Positions 27,439 to 35,639 of a stretch of DNA of 64,000 nt are shown here, piece by piece. The translations under genes were made by a program, and so were the position numbers. Below the pieces are notes generated by a model that saw only the letters and a list, made by a program, of their open reading frames with translations, had not been told where the DNA came from and made no database searches. Origin of the DNA: Aeromicrobium ginsengisoli (lineage in GTDB: Bacteria > Actinomycetota > Actinomycetes > Propionibacteriales > Nocardioidaceae); the NCBI RefSeq assembly GCF_004134905.2, contig NZ_SDPQ02000002.1, positions 992,001 through 1,056,000 of the forward strand, read 5' to 3'. Every line of letters starts with the position of its first letter. Positions within the stretch are counted from its first letter, which is position 1.

Positions 27439-28134
27439 TCACGGCGCGAACAAGGCCTCGGCGGGATTGCCGTCGAGGGTGACGACGAGCAGGTGGTCGT
27501 CGGCGTCGTACGCGATCTCGACGTCGATCGACCGGCCCTTGGGCGTCGAGGCCGCCTCGGCGTCGCCGAGGCCGTACGCGATGTCGCGCAGCGTCACGGT
27601 GGCCCGGCCGACGGGATCGTTGGCCGGCCACTCCGCGAGCAGTCGGTGGACGAGTCCGGCGAGGACGGCGGTGTACATCGCGTGCGCCGACTCGTCGACA
27701 CCGTCGACCACGATCTCGGGCAGCCCGAACGACATGAGACCGACGGTGCGCACCCGGCCGTCGCCCAGCGCCTCGTAGTCGACCGTGTACCACTGGGTGG
27801 CGTGCGCGAGCGACACCTCGTCGGACCGCGACTCGACGACCCGCGGGATGCTCAGGTCGATCACGACGCCGTCGTGCTCCTCGGCGAGCAGCAAGGCATC
27901 GATGCGGGCGTCGCGGATCGCGAAGGCGGCGTCCTCGAGGCTCGTCTGGCGCAGGATGAGCCGCTGGTGCTGGCGTGATCTCAGCCGGCGCATCGCCACC
28001 TCGGAGGAGCCGTAGTGGCGGAGGAGCTCGGGGGAGGGCGGCGGGATCAGGTCCTCGGACTCCAGTGGCTCGGGCGTCATCACGGCGTACATGACGGTCG
28101 GCTCCACGTCGAGTGGGACGGGTCTGGCGGTCAT
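27439..28134 (-). CDS. Conserved protein of unknown function (231 aa)
   Basis: ATG start at 28134. No recognised domain. The N-terminus VMYAVMTPEPLESEDLIPPPSPEL is proline-rich, then an arginine-rich helix RRLRSRQHQRLILRQ. A mixed alpha/beta region follows with VVIDLSIPRVVES and TQWYTVDYEALGDGRVRTVGLMSFGLPE. The C-terminal part STPKGRSIDVEIAYDADDHLLVVTLDGNP looks like a small beta-sheet domain. There is no signal peptide or membrane helix, so it should be cytosolic. It shares a symmetric bidirectional -10 element with the cimA leader transcript, suggesting co-regulation with isoleucine synthesis, but no function can be claimed. Confidence 0.65.
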   Translation of the reverse strand: MTARPVPLDVEPTVMYAVMTPEPLESEDLIPPPSPELLRHYGSSEVAMRRLRSRQHQRLILRQTSLEDAAFAIRDARIDALLLAEEHDGVVIDLSIPRVVESRSDEVSLAHATQWYTVDYEALGDGRVRTVGLMSFGLPEIVVDGVDESAHAMYTAVLAGLVHRLLAEWPANDPVGRATVTLRDIAYGLGDAEAASTPKGRSIDVEIAYDADDHLLVVTLDGNPAEALFAP

Positions 28135-28143
28135 AGGTCGATC

Positions 28144-28153
28144 AGTCTAGACT
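28144..28153. promoter_or_regulatory. Symmetric bidirectional -10 element, AGTCTAGACT
   Basis: A perfect 10-bp palindrome in which each strand reads TAGACT: plus strand at 28148-28153, seven bases before the ATG of the cimA leader peptide; minus strand at 28144-28149, nine bases before the ATG of the unknown gene. The two -10 boxes overlap by two base pairs, so RNA polymerase could initiate in only one direction at a time. Confidence 0.6.
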
Positions 28154-28160
28154 GAGCCGC

Positions 28161-28205
28161 ATGCAGAGCATCTCGATCATTATCGACAGGCGCGCCGGGC
28201 ACTGA
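28161..28205 (+). CDS. cimA leader peptide, MQSISIIIDRRAGH
   Basis: A 14-codon ORF with Ile at positions 4, 6, 7 and 8 (28170-28184), no Leu or Val, and a TAGACT -10 seven bases upstream, making the mRNA nearly leaderless. It is followed by an intrinsic terminator (28225-28251) and then cimA. Citramalate synthase feeds only the isoleucine branch, so isoleucine-specific attenuation fits exactly. Confidence 0.8.
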   Translation: MQSISIIIDRRAGH

Positions 28206-28251
28206 CACCAAGCCCCGACGCGCTGCCTCCCATATCCTGGGGGGCTTTTTT
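28190..28251 (+). terminator. cimA attenuator: antagonistic stems and U-tract terminator
   Basis: Stem A: GCGCGCCGGG (28190-28199) with CCCGACGCGC (28214-28223), nine pairs and one mismatch; its left arm lies in the leader ORF right after the Ile codons. Terminator: GCCTCCC (28225-28231) with GGGGGGC (28239-28245), loop ATATCCT, then six T. The AAGCCCC at 28210-28216 can alternatively pair with GGGGCTT of the terminator's right arm, competing with both. These are the elements needed for ribosome-position-dependent antitermination; the switch itself is inferred. Confidence 0.75.
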
Positions 28252-28307
28252 GTTGCCGAAGCGAGTGGCACCCGACCGAGATGCCGACCGGACCGAAGGA
28301 CAGAGCA

Positions 28308-29915
28308 GTGAACGCAGGACATCAGAGCGTGAGCGACTTCCACGTTTACGACACGACGATGCGCGACGGCGCCCAGCAGGAGGGCCTCAACCTCTCCGTG
28401 CAGGACAAGATGCACATCGCGCGTCACCTCGACGACCTCGGCGTGGGCTACATCGAGGGCGGCTGGCCGGGCTCGAACCCCAAGGACACCGAGTTCTTCG
28501 CGCTGGCCGCCAAGGAGCTCGGCCTCAAGCACGCGACCCTCGCGGCGTTCGGCGCCACGCGGCGGGCGGGCGTCCAGGCGTCTGAGGATCCGCTGATCCA
28601 GGCGCTGCGCGACTCGGGCGCGTCGGTCGTGACGCTGGTCGCCAAGAGCCACGACCGCCACGTCACCGAGGCGCTGCGCACCACGCTCGAGGAGAACCTC
28701 GCGATGGTGCGCGACACCGTGACCTATCTGCGCGAGGAGGGCCAGCGGGTCTTCGTCGACCTCGAGCACTTCTTCGACGGCTACCGCGCCAATCGCGACT
28801 ACGCCCTCGAGGTCGTACGTGCTGCCGGTGACGCCGGCGCCGAGGTCGTCATCCTGTGCGACACCAACGGCGGCATGCTGCCGCACTGGGTCACCGAGAT
28901 CGTCACGGACGTCGCCACGACGGGCGTACGTCTTGGCATCCACGCCCACAACGACACCGGCTGCGCGGTCGCCAACTCGATGGCCGCGGTCCAGGCCGGT
29001 GTGACGCACGTGCAGGGCTGCGTCAACGGCTACGGCGAGCGCACGGGCAACGCCGACCTCATCACGTGCGTCGCCAACCTCGAGCTCAAGCTCGGCATGA
29101 CGGTGCTGCCGGAGGGGTCGCTCGCCGACGCGTCGCGGATCTCGCACGCGATCGCGGAGATCACGAACTACCCGCCGTCCGCCCGCCAGCCCTACACCGG
29201 CGTCTCGGCGTTCGCCCACAAGGCCGGGCTGCACGCGAGCGCGATCCGCGTCGACCCCAACCTCTACCAGCACATCGACCCGGCGCTCGTCGGCAACGAC
29301 ATGCGGCTCCTGGTGTCGGAGATGGCCGGTCGAGCGACGATCGAGCTCAAGGGCAAGGAGCTGGGCTTCGACCTGGCCGACGACCCGGCGCGCCTCGCGC
29401 GGGTCACCGACCGGGTCAAGGCGATGGAGCAGGCCGGCTACACGTTCGAGGCCGCTGACGCCTCGTTCGAGCTGCTGCTGGCCGAGGAGATCGACGGCGC
29501 CCGGCCGTCCTACTTCGACGTCGAGTCCTGGCGCGTGCTGGCCGAGTCCGCCCGCGGCGACGACGCCGTCGCCGAGGCCACGGTCAAGCTTGTTGCCGGA
29601 GGCGTACGCCTGGCCGTGATCGGTGAGGGCAACGGACCCGTCAACGCGCTCGACCACGCGCTGCGTCAGGCGATCGAGCAGGTCTATCCCGATGTCGCCC
29701 GGTTCCACCTGATCGACTTCCGGGTCCGCATCCTCGACCAGGGTCACGGCACCGACGCCGTCACGCGGGTGCTGATCGAGACGTCTGACGGCAAGGACTC
29801 GTGGGTCACGGTCGGCGTCGGTGCCAACATCATCGAGGCGTCGTGGGAGGCCCTCGTCGACGCCCTGACGTACGGTCTGCGGCGTCACGGGGTGGCCTCG
29901 CGCACCAACGGCTGA
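28308..29915 (+). CDS. cimA: (R)-citramalate synthase
   Basis: 535 residues from a GTG with AAGGA about eight bases upstream; an upstream ATG at 28281 lacks such a site. HMGL-like TIM barrel: VYDTTMRDGAQQEG metal/substrate motif, then LCDTNGGMLPHWV and IHAHNDTGCAVANS supplying the HxH ligands, and GCVNGYGERTGNADL. The communication region holds HKAGLHASAIRVDPNLYQHI, and the C-terminal ~130 residues are the LeuA-type allosteric dimer domain. This architecture and length fit CimA (acetyl-CoA + pyruvate to citramalate) better than LeuA or NifV. It supplies 2-oxobutyrate for isoleucine without threonine deaminase. Control is by the isoleucine leader upstream. Confidence 0.92.
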   Translation: MNAGHQSVSDFHVYDTTMRDGAQQEGLNLSVQDKMHIARHLDDLGVGYIEGGWPGSNPKDTEFFALAAKELGLKHATLAAFGATRRAGVQASEDPLIQALRDSGASVVTLVAKSHDRHVTEALRTTLEENLAMVRDTVTYLREEGQRVFVDLEHFFDGYRANRDYALEVVRAAGDAGAEVVILCDTNGGMLPHWVTEIVTDVATTGVRLGIHAHNDTGCAVANSMAAVQAGVTHVQGCVNGYGERTGNADLITCVANLELKLGMTVLPEGSLADASRISHAIAEITNYPPSARQPYTGVSAFAHKAGLHASAIRVDPNLYQHIDPALVGNDMRLLVSEMAGRATIELKGKELGFDLADDPARLARVTDRVKAMEQAGYTFEAADASFELLLAEEIDGARPSYFDVESWRVLAESARGDDAVAEATVKLVAGGVRLAVIGEGNGPVNALDHALRQAIEQVYPDVARFHLIDFRVRILDQGHGTDAVTRVLIETSDGKDSWVTVGVGANIIEASWEALVDALTYGLRRHGVASRTNG

Positions 29916-29948
29916 CGCATTGACCCGGCACGGCGGCGCTGGGACGGT

Positions 29949-30713
29949 GTGGGGGTGAACGTCCCCGCGCGCAAGGTCGCGGTTGCCCTGCCGGTCGTCC
30001 TGACGATCCTGATCGCGATCGTCATCGGCGGACTGGTCATCGTGCAGGACCAGCGGCAGTCCCACCAGGTCGAGGAGGCCGAGGAGGTCGCGCAGACCTA
30101 CCTCGCCCAGGTCGACGCCTTCCGCTCCTCGATCATTGCCAAGGTCGACAAGGCCGACGCGAGCGATCCCGGCGCGCTGAGCAAGGTGCTGGACCGCGCG
30201 ATGGCCGGTCCGCCGCGGCTCGGAGGCGCGCCGGCGTACGGGCGCGAGCACTCCGCGTCGTATGCCGAGGCGGCGCAGACCGAGGCGACCGTGCTCCGGC
30301 CGTTCAAGCGCCTCAGCGCCACGTTGCGCAGGGCCGACATCTCGTTGACGTTCATCACCGCTGCGCGCAAGGTGCTGGAGCTGCGAGCGACCGACTACGT
30401 CGGATACGGGTTCATCACCACCAGCACACGGGTCCGCTCCGAGCTCATCCCGGCATTCGTCAAAGCCCGCGACGCGTTCGACCGCGTACCGGTGCCCAAG
30501 GGGCAGGAGGAGCTGGCGGCGAAGGTGCATGACGCCGCGCAGTACGTCATCGACCAGGCGTCGGTCCTCGCGGCCCGCATCGACAGCCGGCAGAACTTCT
30601 CGTTCAGCTATCAGGACGAGTTCCAGGCGGTGGCAGAGGCGATCAACGACTACGCGACGCGGGTCAAGGGCGACGTCGCCGAGGCGGTCGCGGAGGTGAC
30701 CGCCGACTCGTAG
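29949..30713 (+). CDS. Membrane-anchored protein, first of a tandem paralogous pair
   Basis: 254 residues from GTG 29949 (or GTG 29955). One N-terminal transmembrane helix, VALPVVLTILIAIVIGGLVIV, in shorter form residues ~12-30, then an all-helical, probably extracytoplasmic region. It shares with the next gene the motifs GAPAYGREHSASY (DAPAWGKEHSKTY in the partner), RSELIPAF and RVPVPKGQEE. There is no cysteine for lipidation and no enzyme motif. The family was not recognised. It follows cimA by 33 bp; no own promoter was seen, so it may be cotranscribed with cimA. Confidence 0.7.
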   Translation: MGVNVPARKVAVALPVVLTILIAIVIGGLVIVQDQRQSHQVEEAEEVAQTYLAQVDAFRSSIIAKVDKADASDPGALSKVLDRAMAGPPRLGGAPAYGREHSASYAEAAQTEATVLRPFKRLSATLRRADISLTFITAARKVLELRATDYVGYGFITTSTRVRSELIPAFVKARDAFDRVPVPKGQEELAAKVHDAAQYVIDQASVLAARIDSRQNFSFSYQDEFQAVAEAINDYATRVKGDVAEAVAEVTADS

Positions 30714-30740
30714 ACAGGTCGTCTTCGATAGCGTGGGGAC

Positions 30741-31535
30741 ATGGTCTCCAGGGGGAAACGCAACGTCATCATCGCCGGCATCGTCGCCTTCAGCCTCGTG
30801 CTGGTGGCCGCGATCGGCACCACCGCATTCTTCTTGATCCGCAAGCAGCACCGCTCCGATGACGTCGCCGCTGCCGCTCAGGTCGCCGCGGCCTACACGA
30901 AGAAGGTGTCGGCCTACCGTTCCGCGGTCCAGTCGGCACTCAACCCCCGGCAGCTTGACGACGCCGCGCGGGTCAAGGTCGCCTTCGACGCAGCCATCGC
31001 GAAGACTCCCACGCTCGGTGACGCGCCGGCGTGGGGCAAGGAGCACTCCAAGACGTACCTCGCTGCGGTCAGGACGCAGAAGACGCTCAAGAAGCCGTAC
31101 GACGCCGTCTCAGAGGTGCTCGACGAGGCGATCGTCGGCCAGCCGTTCGTCAAGGCCGCGAACACGGCGCTCGACGTCAAGATCGACCAGTTCATCTCCG
31201 AGCGCTCGCTGCCCGACGGAGGGCCCATCCGGACCAAGCTCATTCCCGGCTTCACCAAGGTCTTGGCGACGTTCAACAAGGTTCCGGTGCCCGAAGGGCA
31301 GGAGAGCACGGCTGATCAAGTCCGGGACGCGCTCAAGGCCATGCTCAAGGATGCCGGGAGGGGAGCCGACGACCTCGACTCCGGTCGGAGCACCTACATC
31401 AGCGCGGCGTCCGAGTACGTGACGGCCAGCACTGCGGTGAACACCTATGAACGTTCGTTGCAGTCGCGACTCGAGGCCGCGGTCAAGAAGGTGACGGCCG
31501 CGGTCAGCGGGCAGTCGACGGAGTCCGCGACATAG
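30741..31535 (+). CDS. Membrane-anchored protein, second of a tandem paralogous pair
   Basis: 264 residues. N-terminal basic stretch SRGKRN, one transmembrane helix at ~10-30 (IIAGIVAFSLVLVAAIG), then helical extracytoplasmic region. It is clearly homologous to the preceding protein: DAPAWGKEHSKTY, RTKLIPGF and KVPVPEGQE occur at equivalent positions, indicating a tandem duplication followed by divergence. A TAGCGT box ends six bases before the ATG, so unlike its partner it appears to have its own leaderless promoter. The 3' end overlaps the convergent GNAT gene by 32 bp. The function is unknown. Confidence 0.72.
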   Translation: MVSRGKRNVIIAGIVAFSLVLVAAIGTTAFFLIRKQHRSDDVAAAAQVAAAYTKKVSAYRSAVQSALNPRQLDDAARVKVAFDAAIAKTPTLGDAPAWGKEHSKTYLAAVRTQKTLKKPYDAVSEVLDEAIVGQPFVKAANTALDVKIDQFISERSLPDGGPIRTKLIPGFTKVLATFNKVPVPEGQESTADQVRDALKAMLKDAGRGADDLDSGRSTYISAASEYVTASTAVNTYERSLQSRLEAAVKKVTAAVSGQSTESAT

Positions 31536-31947
31536 GCGTGTGCAGGATGCCGGCCTCGTGGTAGTCCTCGCCGGCGCGTGCGTAGCCGAACGACTCGTAC
31601 CAGCTCTCGAGGTAGGCCTGCGCGTTGAGCTGCAGCTCGCCGTCGCCCCACAGTCGCGACACCTCGGCCATGAGTCGCCCCGAGAGGCCCTGTCCGCGTT
31701 GGTCCTTGCGCGTGCAGACCCGGCCGATGTGGCGAACGCCGTCGTCGCCGACATAGACCCGCAGGTAGCTGGTCGGGCCGTCTGCGTCGTCGAGCCAGAG
31801 GTGCGTCGTGGTCGGCAGCAGGTCGCGGCCGTCGACGTCCTCCTCGTCGACCTGCTGCTCGACGGCGAACACCGCATCGCGGATCTTCCAGATGTCATAG
31901 ACGTCCTGCGCCGTCAGCGCATCACCAGTCACGCAACGGGGGGTCAT
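31504..31947 (-). CDS. GNAT family N-acetyltransferase (ElaA-like)
   Basis: 147 residues. The ElaA-type GNAT opening YDIWKIRDAVFAVEQQVDEEDVDGRD is followed by the acetyl-CoA-binding motif A, HIGRVCTRKDQRGQGLSGRL (Q/RxxGxG/A as RGQGLSG), and the C-terminal YESFGYARAGEDYHEAGI. Small GNAT enzymes acetylate amines or protein N-termini; the target is unknown. It is convergent with the paralogous membrane-protein gene, overlapping its 3' end. Confidence 0.88.
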   Translation of the reverse strand: MTPRCVTGDALTAQDVYDIWKIRDAVFAVEQQVDEEDVDGRDLLPTTTHLWLDDADGPTSYLRVYVGDDGVRHIGRVCTRKDQRGQGLSGRLMAEVSRLWGDGELQLNAQAYLESWYESFGYARAGEDYHEAGILHTPMSRTPSTAR

Positions 31948-32140
31948 GCACCCAGCCTAGGTCGTCCCACTTCCCACGCGGCCGGTTCGCGCGGCCCCGC
32001 ATCTCGACCGGCGGCGTTCTCGTCCTTCGCCGCACAACCTCGGTGCGCCTCAATCCTCGGCCTTGCCGGATCGGGCGCGGATGCCACGCTCACTGATCAG
32101 CCGCGAGGGTAGTGGAACGACCTGAGGGTACGTTCCGGGC

Positions 32141-32701
32141 ATGGACACGGCCGAGGTCATGCGCAAGGTCGAGCGTGCACGCTTCCTGCCGCGGCGGCAG
32201 CGGGGTTCGGCCGGCCTCGACCAGGCGCTCGAGGTCGGCCACGGGCAGACCTGCTCGCAGCCCTCGACCGTCGCGGACATGTTGGAGCTGCTCGACGTGC
32301 AGCCGAGCATGCGGGTGCTTGACGTCGGATCCGGCACCGGCTGGACGACGGCGTTGCTGGGCCGTCTCGTCGGTCCCGGCGGCGAGGTCATCGGCTGCGA
32401 GATCGTGCCGGAGCTCGTCGAGCGGGGCCGGGAGAACCTGGCCGGCGAGGAGATGCCGTGGACGCGGATCGAGCCGGCCGAGCAGGGTGCGCTCGGGCGC
32501 CCTGAGGACGGACCGTTCGACCGGATCCTGGTGTCGGCGATGAGCGACAGCCTCCCGTACGAGCTCGTGGAGCAGCTCGCGCCCGGCGGGATCCTGGTGA
32601 TCCCGGTGGCCGGCTCGATGACCAGGGTCGCGATCGACGCCGAGCGTACGCCCGAGGTGACCCGCCACGGCCTCTACCGGTTCGTGCCGCTGATCCGCTA
32701 G
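32141..32701 (+). CDS. PCMT-like SAM-dependent methyltransferase
   Basis: 186 residues. It resembles protein-L-isoaspartate O-methyltransferase: GHGQTCSQPSTVADMLELLD corresponds to the Pcm motif with SQP, then motif I VLDVGSGTGWTTALL, GCEIVPELVERGREN and post-I, and the FDRILVSAM...LVEQLAPGGILVIPV segment. It is shorter than typical Pcm (~210) and the usual VTAA reads LVSAM, so isoaspartate repair is likely but not certain. TACGTT ends six bases before the ATG (leaderless). The stop overlaps the stop of the convergent zur gene by four bases. Confidence 0.82.
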   Translation: MDTAEVMRKVERARFLPRRQRGSAGLDQALEVGHGQTCSQPSTVADMLELLDVQPSMRVLDVGSGTGWTTALLGRLVGPGGEVIGCEIVPELVERGRENLAGEEMPWTRIEPAEQGALGRPEDGPFDRILVSAMSDSLPYELVEQLAPGGILVIPVAGSMTRVAIDAERTPEVTRHGLYRFVPLIR

Positions 32702-33096
32702 GCGCGAGCGCTGGCGCAGCTGTTGCACGTGCCGAAGATCTCCAGCGTGTGTGCCACGTCCTGGAAGCCGTTCTCCTCGGCGATCTTGTCGGCCCAGCGC
32801 TCGACCGTCGGCCCCTCGACCTCGACGGTACGCCCGCAGGACCGGCACACCAGGTGGTGATGGTGCCCGGCGCTGCACTGGCGGTAGAGCACCTCGCCGT
32901 CGTCGTTGCGCAGTGCGTCGACCTCGGCGGCGTCGGCGAGGACCTGGAGACTGCGATAGACCGTCGACAGGCCGACCGACTCGCCGCGCTTCTTGAGGAT
33001 GTCGTGGATCTCCTGCGCGCTGGCGAAGCCGTCGAGGTCCTCGAGGATCGCGACGACGGCGCGGCGCTGGCGGGTGTTGCGGGGGGCTTCGACCAT
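32698..33096 (-). CDS. zur: Fur-family zinc uptake regulator
   Basis: 132 residues. Winged helix with RNTRQRRAVVAILEDLDGFASAQ and STVYRSLQVLADA (recognition helix), then the dimerisation domain with the metal sites: CSAGHHHHLVCRSCGRTVEVEG gives the HHHH and CxxC, and GTCNSC the second CxxC structural zinc site. The zinc-pathway operon context makes it Zur rather than Fur. The ATG overlaps the znuB stop (TGATG), so it is the last gene of znuA-znuC-znuB-zur and is probably autoregulated through the boxes before znuA. Confidence 0.93.
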   Translation of the reverse strand: MVEAPRNTRQRRAVVAILEDLDGFASAQEIHDILKKRGESVGLSTVYRSLQVLADAAEVDALRNDDGEVLYRQCSAGHHHHLVCRSCGRTVEVEGPTVERWADKIAEENGFQDVAHTLEIFGTCNSCASARA

Positions 33097-33947
33097 CAGA
33101 TGTCTCCTCGTGCGAAATCTACCGGTTGGCGGTGGCCGCGAAGCCGCCTCATCGCTGCGCCGAACAGTGCCGCGACCGCGAACACCGCGAGCGCGAGCAT
33201 CACGATCGTCGGACCGGGCTGCGTGTTGATCTGGTAGCTCGAGACAACACCACCGAGCGCGGCGAACAGACCGATCGCCATCGCCGCCGCGTGCGTGGTG
33301 CGGAAGCTGCGGGTCAGTTGTTGCGACGCCGCTACCGGGACGATCATCAGCGCCGACACCAGCAGCAGCCCCACGGTACGCATCGCGACCGTGATCGTGA
33401 CCGCGGCGAGCACGGCGATCAGGATGCTGTAGAGGCGTACGGGCACTCCGCTGACCCGCGCGTGCTCCTCGTCCTGGCACACCGCGAACAGCTGAGGTGA
33501 CAGGCCGACCGCCAGCGCGATGACGAGCACCGCCAGGATCGCGACGACCTTGAGATCCCCGTCCGACACGGTGGTGATCGAGCCGAACAGGTAGCTGTTG
33601 AGCTTGGCTGCACTCTCGCCGGCCAGGTTGGTGAGGAGCACACCGCCGGAGAGCCCGCCGTAGAAGAGGATCGCGAGGGCGACGTCACCACTCGTGCGGC
33701 CGAACATGCGCAGGAGCTCGATGACGACCGCACCGGCCACCGCGACGACCACGGCGGTCAGGACCGGCGCGAATCCGGTGAGCAGGCCGAGCGCCACGCC
33801 GGTGAGGGCGACATGGCCGATGCCGTCGCCGAGCAGGGCGAGGCGGCGCTGCACGAGGAACGTGCCGATCGCAGGTGCCGCGAGGCCCGTGAAGACCGCC
33901 GCGATCAGCGCTCGCTGCATGAACTCGTAGCTGAGCATCTCTGTCAT
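33096..33947 (-). CDS. znuB: Zinc ABC transporter, permease
   Basis: 283 residues from the ATG with GGAGG eight bases upstream. It has eight to nine transmembrane helices of the ABC-3 (manganese/zinc) family: MQRALIAAVFTGLAAPAIG, LALLGDGIGHVALTGVALG with the family motif GDGIGH, and later TVAMRTVGLLLVSALMIVPVAAS carrying the conserved GLLLVSALMIVPAA-type helix. It forms the membrane channel with ZnuC. It starts four bases before the end of the znuC region (4-bp gap) and overlaps zur by one base. Confidence 0.93.
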   Translation of the reverse strand: MTEMLSYEFMQRALIAAVFTGLAAPAIGTFLVQRRLALLGDGIGHVALTGVALGLLTGFAPVLTAVVVAVAGAVVIELLRMFGRTSGDVALAILFYGGLSGGVLLTNLAGESAAKLNSYLFGSITTVSDGDLKVVAILAVLVIALAVGLSPQLFAVCQDEEHARVSGVPVRLYSILIAVLAAVTITVAMRTVGLLLVSALMIVPVAASQQLTRSFRTTHAAAMAIGLFAALGGVVSSYQINTQPGPTIVMLALAVFAVAALFGAAMRRLRGHRQPVDFARGDI

Positions 33948-33951
33948 GCCG

Positions 33952-34728
33952 TCACCTCCAGACACCTTCGCCAGTGAGTCCCTCGGGAATGGGGGGTTGT
34001 CCGGTGTGCATGTGGACATGCGCGTGGTCCTCGCCGACGAGACCCTCGCACGGGCCTTCGTAGGCGATCTCGCCGGCGTGCAGCACGATCGCGCGGTCGA
34101 TCAGGGGACGCAGCGGGCCGAGCTCGTGCGCCACCAGCAGGACCGAGGTGCCTTCGTGCACCAGGCCACCGAGCAGCTCGGCGAGCGACTCCTGGTTGTC
34201 GTGGTCGACGCCGGCCGTGGGCTCGTCCATCACGAGCAGCTCGGCCTCGGAGGCCAGGGCCCGGGCGATGAGCACGCGCTGCTGCTGGCCGCCGGAGAGC
34301 TCGCTGAGCGATGATCGCGTACGGTCGGGCAGCCCGACCCGCGAGATCGCCGCGGTCACGGCAGCCGCGTCGGCCTTGGTGCTCCAGCCGAACAGTCGGC
34401 GATGTGCGAGGCGGCCGCTCATGACGACCTCGTGCACTGTCGCGGGGACGCCGGCGACGGCGCGGGAGCGCTGCGGGACGTACCCGATGCGGTGGCGCTC
34501 GTGAAAGTGAGCGAGCGGTGTGCCGAACAGCTCGACCGTGCCGCCGCTCATCGGGATCAACCCGGTGGCGGCGCGGACGAACGTCGACTTGCCGGAGCCG
34601 TTGGCGCCCAGAAGCGCGACGAACTCTCCCGCGGACACGTCGAGGTCGACCTGTCGCAGGACAGGCCGACCATCGAGTGCCACGCTCACGCCGCGTGCCT
34701 TCAGCGGCTGCGTGGTGTCAGTGCTCAT
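33952..34728 (-). CDS. znuC: Zinc ABC transporter, ATP-binding protein
   Basis: 258 residues. Walker A LLGANGSGKSTFVRA, Q-loop YVPQRSRA, ABC signature LSELSGGQQQRVLIARAL, Walker B ELLVMDEPTAGVDHDN and the H-loop VAHELGPL are all intact. The C-terminus is histidine-rich (EDHAHVHMHTGQ), which fits metal handling. The ATG overlaps the znuA stop (ATGA). Confidence 0.94.
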   Translation of the reverse strand: MSTDTTQPLKARGVSVALDGRPVLRQVDLDVSAGEFVALLGANGSGKSTFVRAATGLIPMSGGTVELFGTPLAHFHERHRIGYVPQRSRAVAGVPATVHEVVMSGRLAHRRLFGWSTKADAAAVTAAISRVGLPDRTRSSLSELSGGQQQRVLIARALASEAELLVMDEPTAGVDHDNQESLAELLGGLVHEGTSVLLVAHELGPLRPLIDRAIVLHAGEIAYEGPCEGLVGEDHAHVHMHTGQPPIPEGLTGEGVWR

Positions 34729-35639
34729 GAACAGGAGTTGGCCTTCCTCAGGGTCTCGAGGTTCTTGCGCATGAGCGTCAGGTACGTCTGGTCCTTGGTC
34801 GCGTCGGACAGACCCTCGATGGGATCGAGCGTAGCGGTCCTCACTCCGGCTTCGTTGGCGATCGTGTCGGCGATGGCCGGGCTCACGAGCTCCTCGGTGA
34901 AGATCGTGGTGATCTTGTCCTTGCGGACCAGATCGGTGATGTCGGCGAGCTGCGCGGGCGACGGCTCGTTGGCCGGGTCGATGCCGGCGATCGGCACCTG
35001 CGTCAGGTCGTAGCGGTCGGCGAGGTACTGGAACGCGGCGTGGCTCGTGACGATGGTGCGGTTCTTGCACGTCTTGAGTCCGGTCGCGAAGTCGGTGCCG
35101 AGGGTCTCCAGCTCACCTTCCAGCTTCGAGGCGTTGGCGGCGTAGTCGGAGGCGTGGTCGGGGTCGACGGCAGAGAGCTTGGCCTCCACGGCCTTGGTCA
35201 CCGCGACCATGTTCTGCGGGTCCAGCCAGGTGTGGGGATCCTCGTCGCTGTGGTCGTGTCCTTCCTCCGCGGCTCCGGGCTGGAGCTGCTTGAGCTTGAC
35301 GACCGTGGCGACGTCAACGGTGTCCTTGGTCGACCGGCCGGCCTGCTTGACGGCGTCGTCGACGGCGGCCTGGAAGTGCTTCTCGTAGATCACGAGATCG
35401 GCGTTCTGGACGTCCCCGACCTGCTTGGGCTTGAGCTCGAGGTCGTGCGGCTCCATGCCGGGCGCCGTCAGGTTGGAGACCTTGACGTGGGAGCCCCCGA
35501 CCTGCTCGGCGACGTACGCGAACGGGTAGAACGACGCGACCACGTTGGTCGTGTCGTCATTGCCCTTCGCGGAGTTGCCGCATGCGGCAAGGAGGAGGAC
35601 GAGGGGCAGCGCGCCGAGCAGGGCGAGAGGCTTCTTCAT
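34725..35639 (-). CDS. znuA: Zinc ABC transporter, substrate-binding lipoprotein
   Basis: 304 residues from ATG 35639; an in-frame ATG 12 codons earlier lies within the operator region. Lipoprotein signal peptide with lipobox LLAACGNS (Cys ~20). Cluster A-I metal-binding protein: VVASFYPFAYVAEQVGG, PHDLELKPKQ with the first metal histidine, a His/Asp loop EEGHDHSDEDPHTWLDP typical of zinc-binding members, TSHAAFQYLADRY and GIDPANEPSPAQ. It captures zinc outside the membrane for ZnuBC. First gene of the znu-zur operon. Confidence 0.94.
   Translation of the reverse strand: MKKPLALLGALPLVLLLAACGNSAKGNDDTTNVVASFYPFAYVAEQVGGSHVKVSNLTAPGMEPHDLELKPKQVGDVQNADLVIYEKHFQAAVDDAVKQAGRSTKDTVDVATVVKLKQLQPGAAEEGHDHSDEDPHTWLDPQNMVAVTKAVEAKLSAVDPDHASDYAANASKLEGELETLGTDFATGLKTCKNRTIVTSHAAFQYLADRYDLTQVPIAGIDPANEPSPAQLADITDLVRKDKITTIFTEELVSPAIADTIANEAGVRTATLDPIEGLSDATKDQTYLTLMRKNLETLRKANSCS

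Noticed and set aside
33097..33480. N-terminal extension of Zur into the znuB region.
   Set aside because: The extension is an out-of-frame shadow of znuB; the ATG overlapping the znuB stop starts the conserved winged helix.
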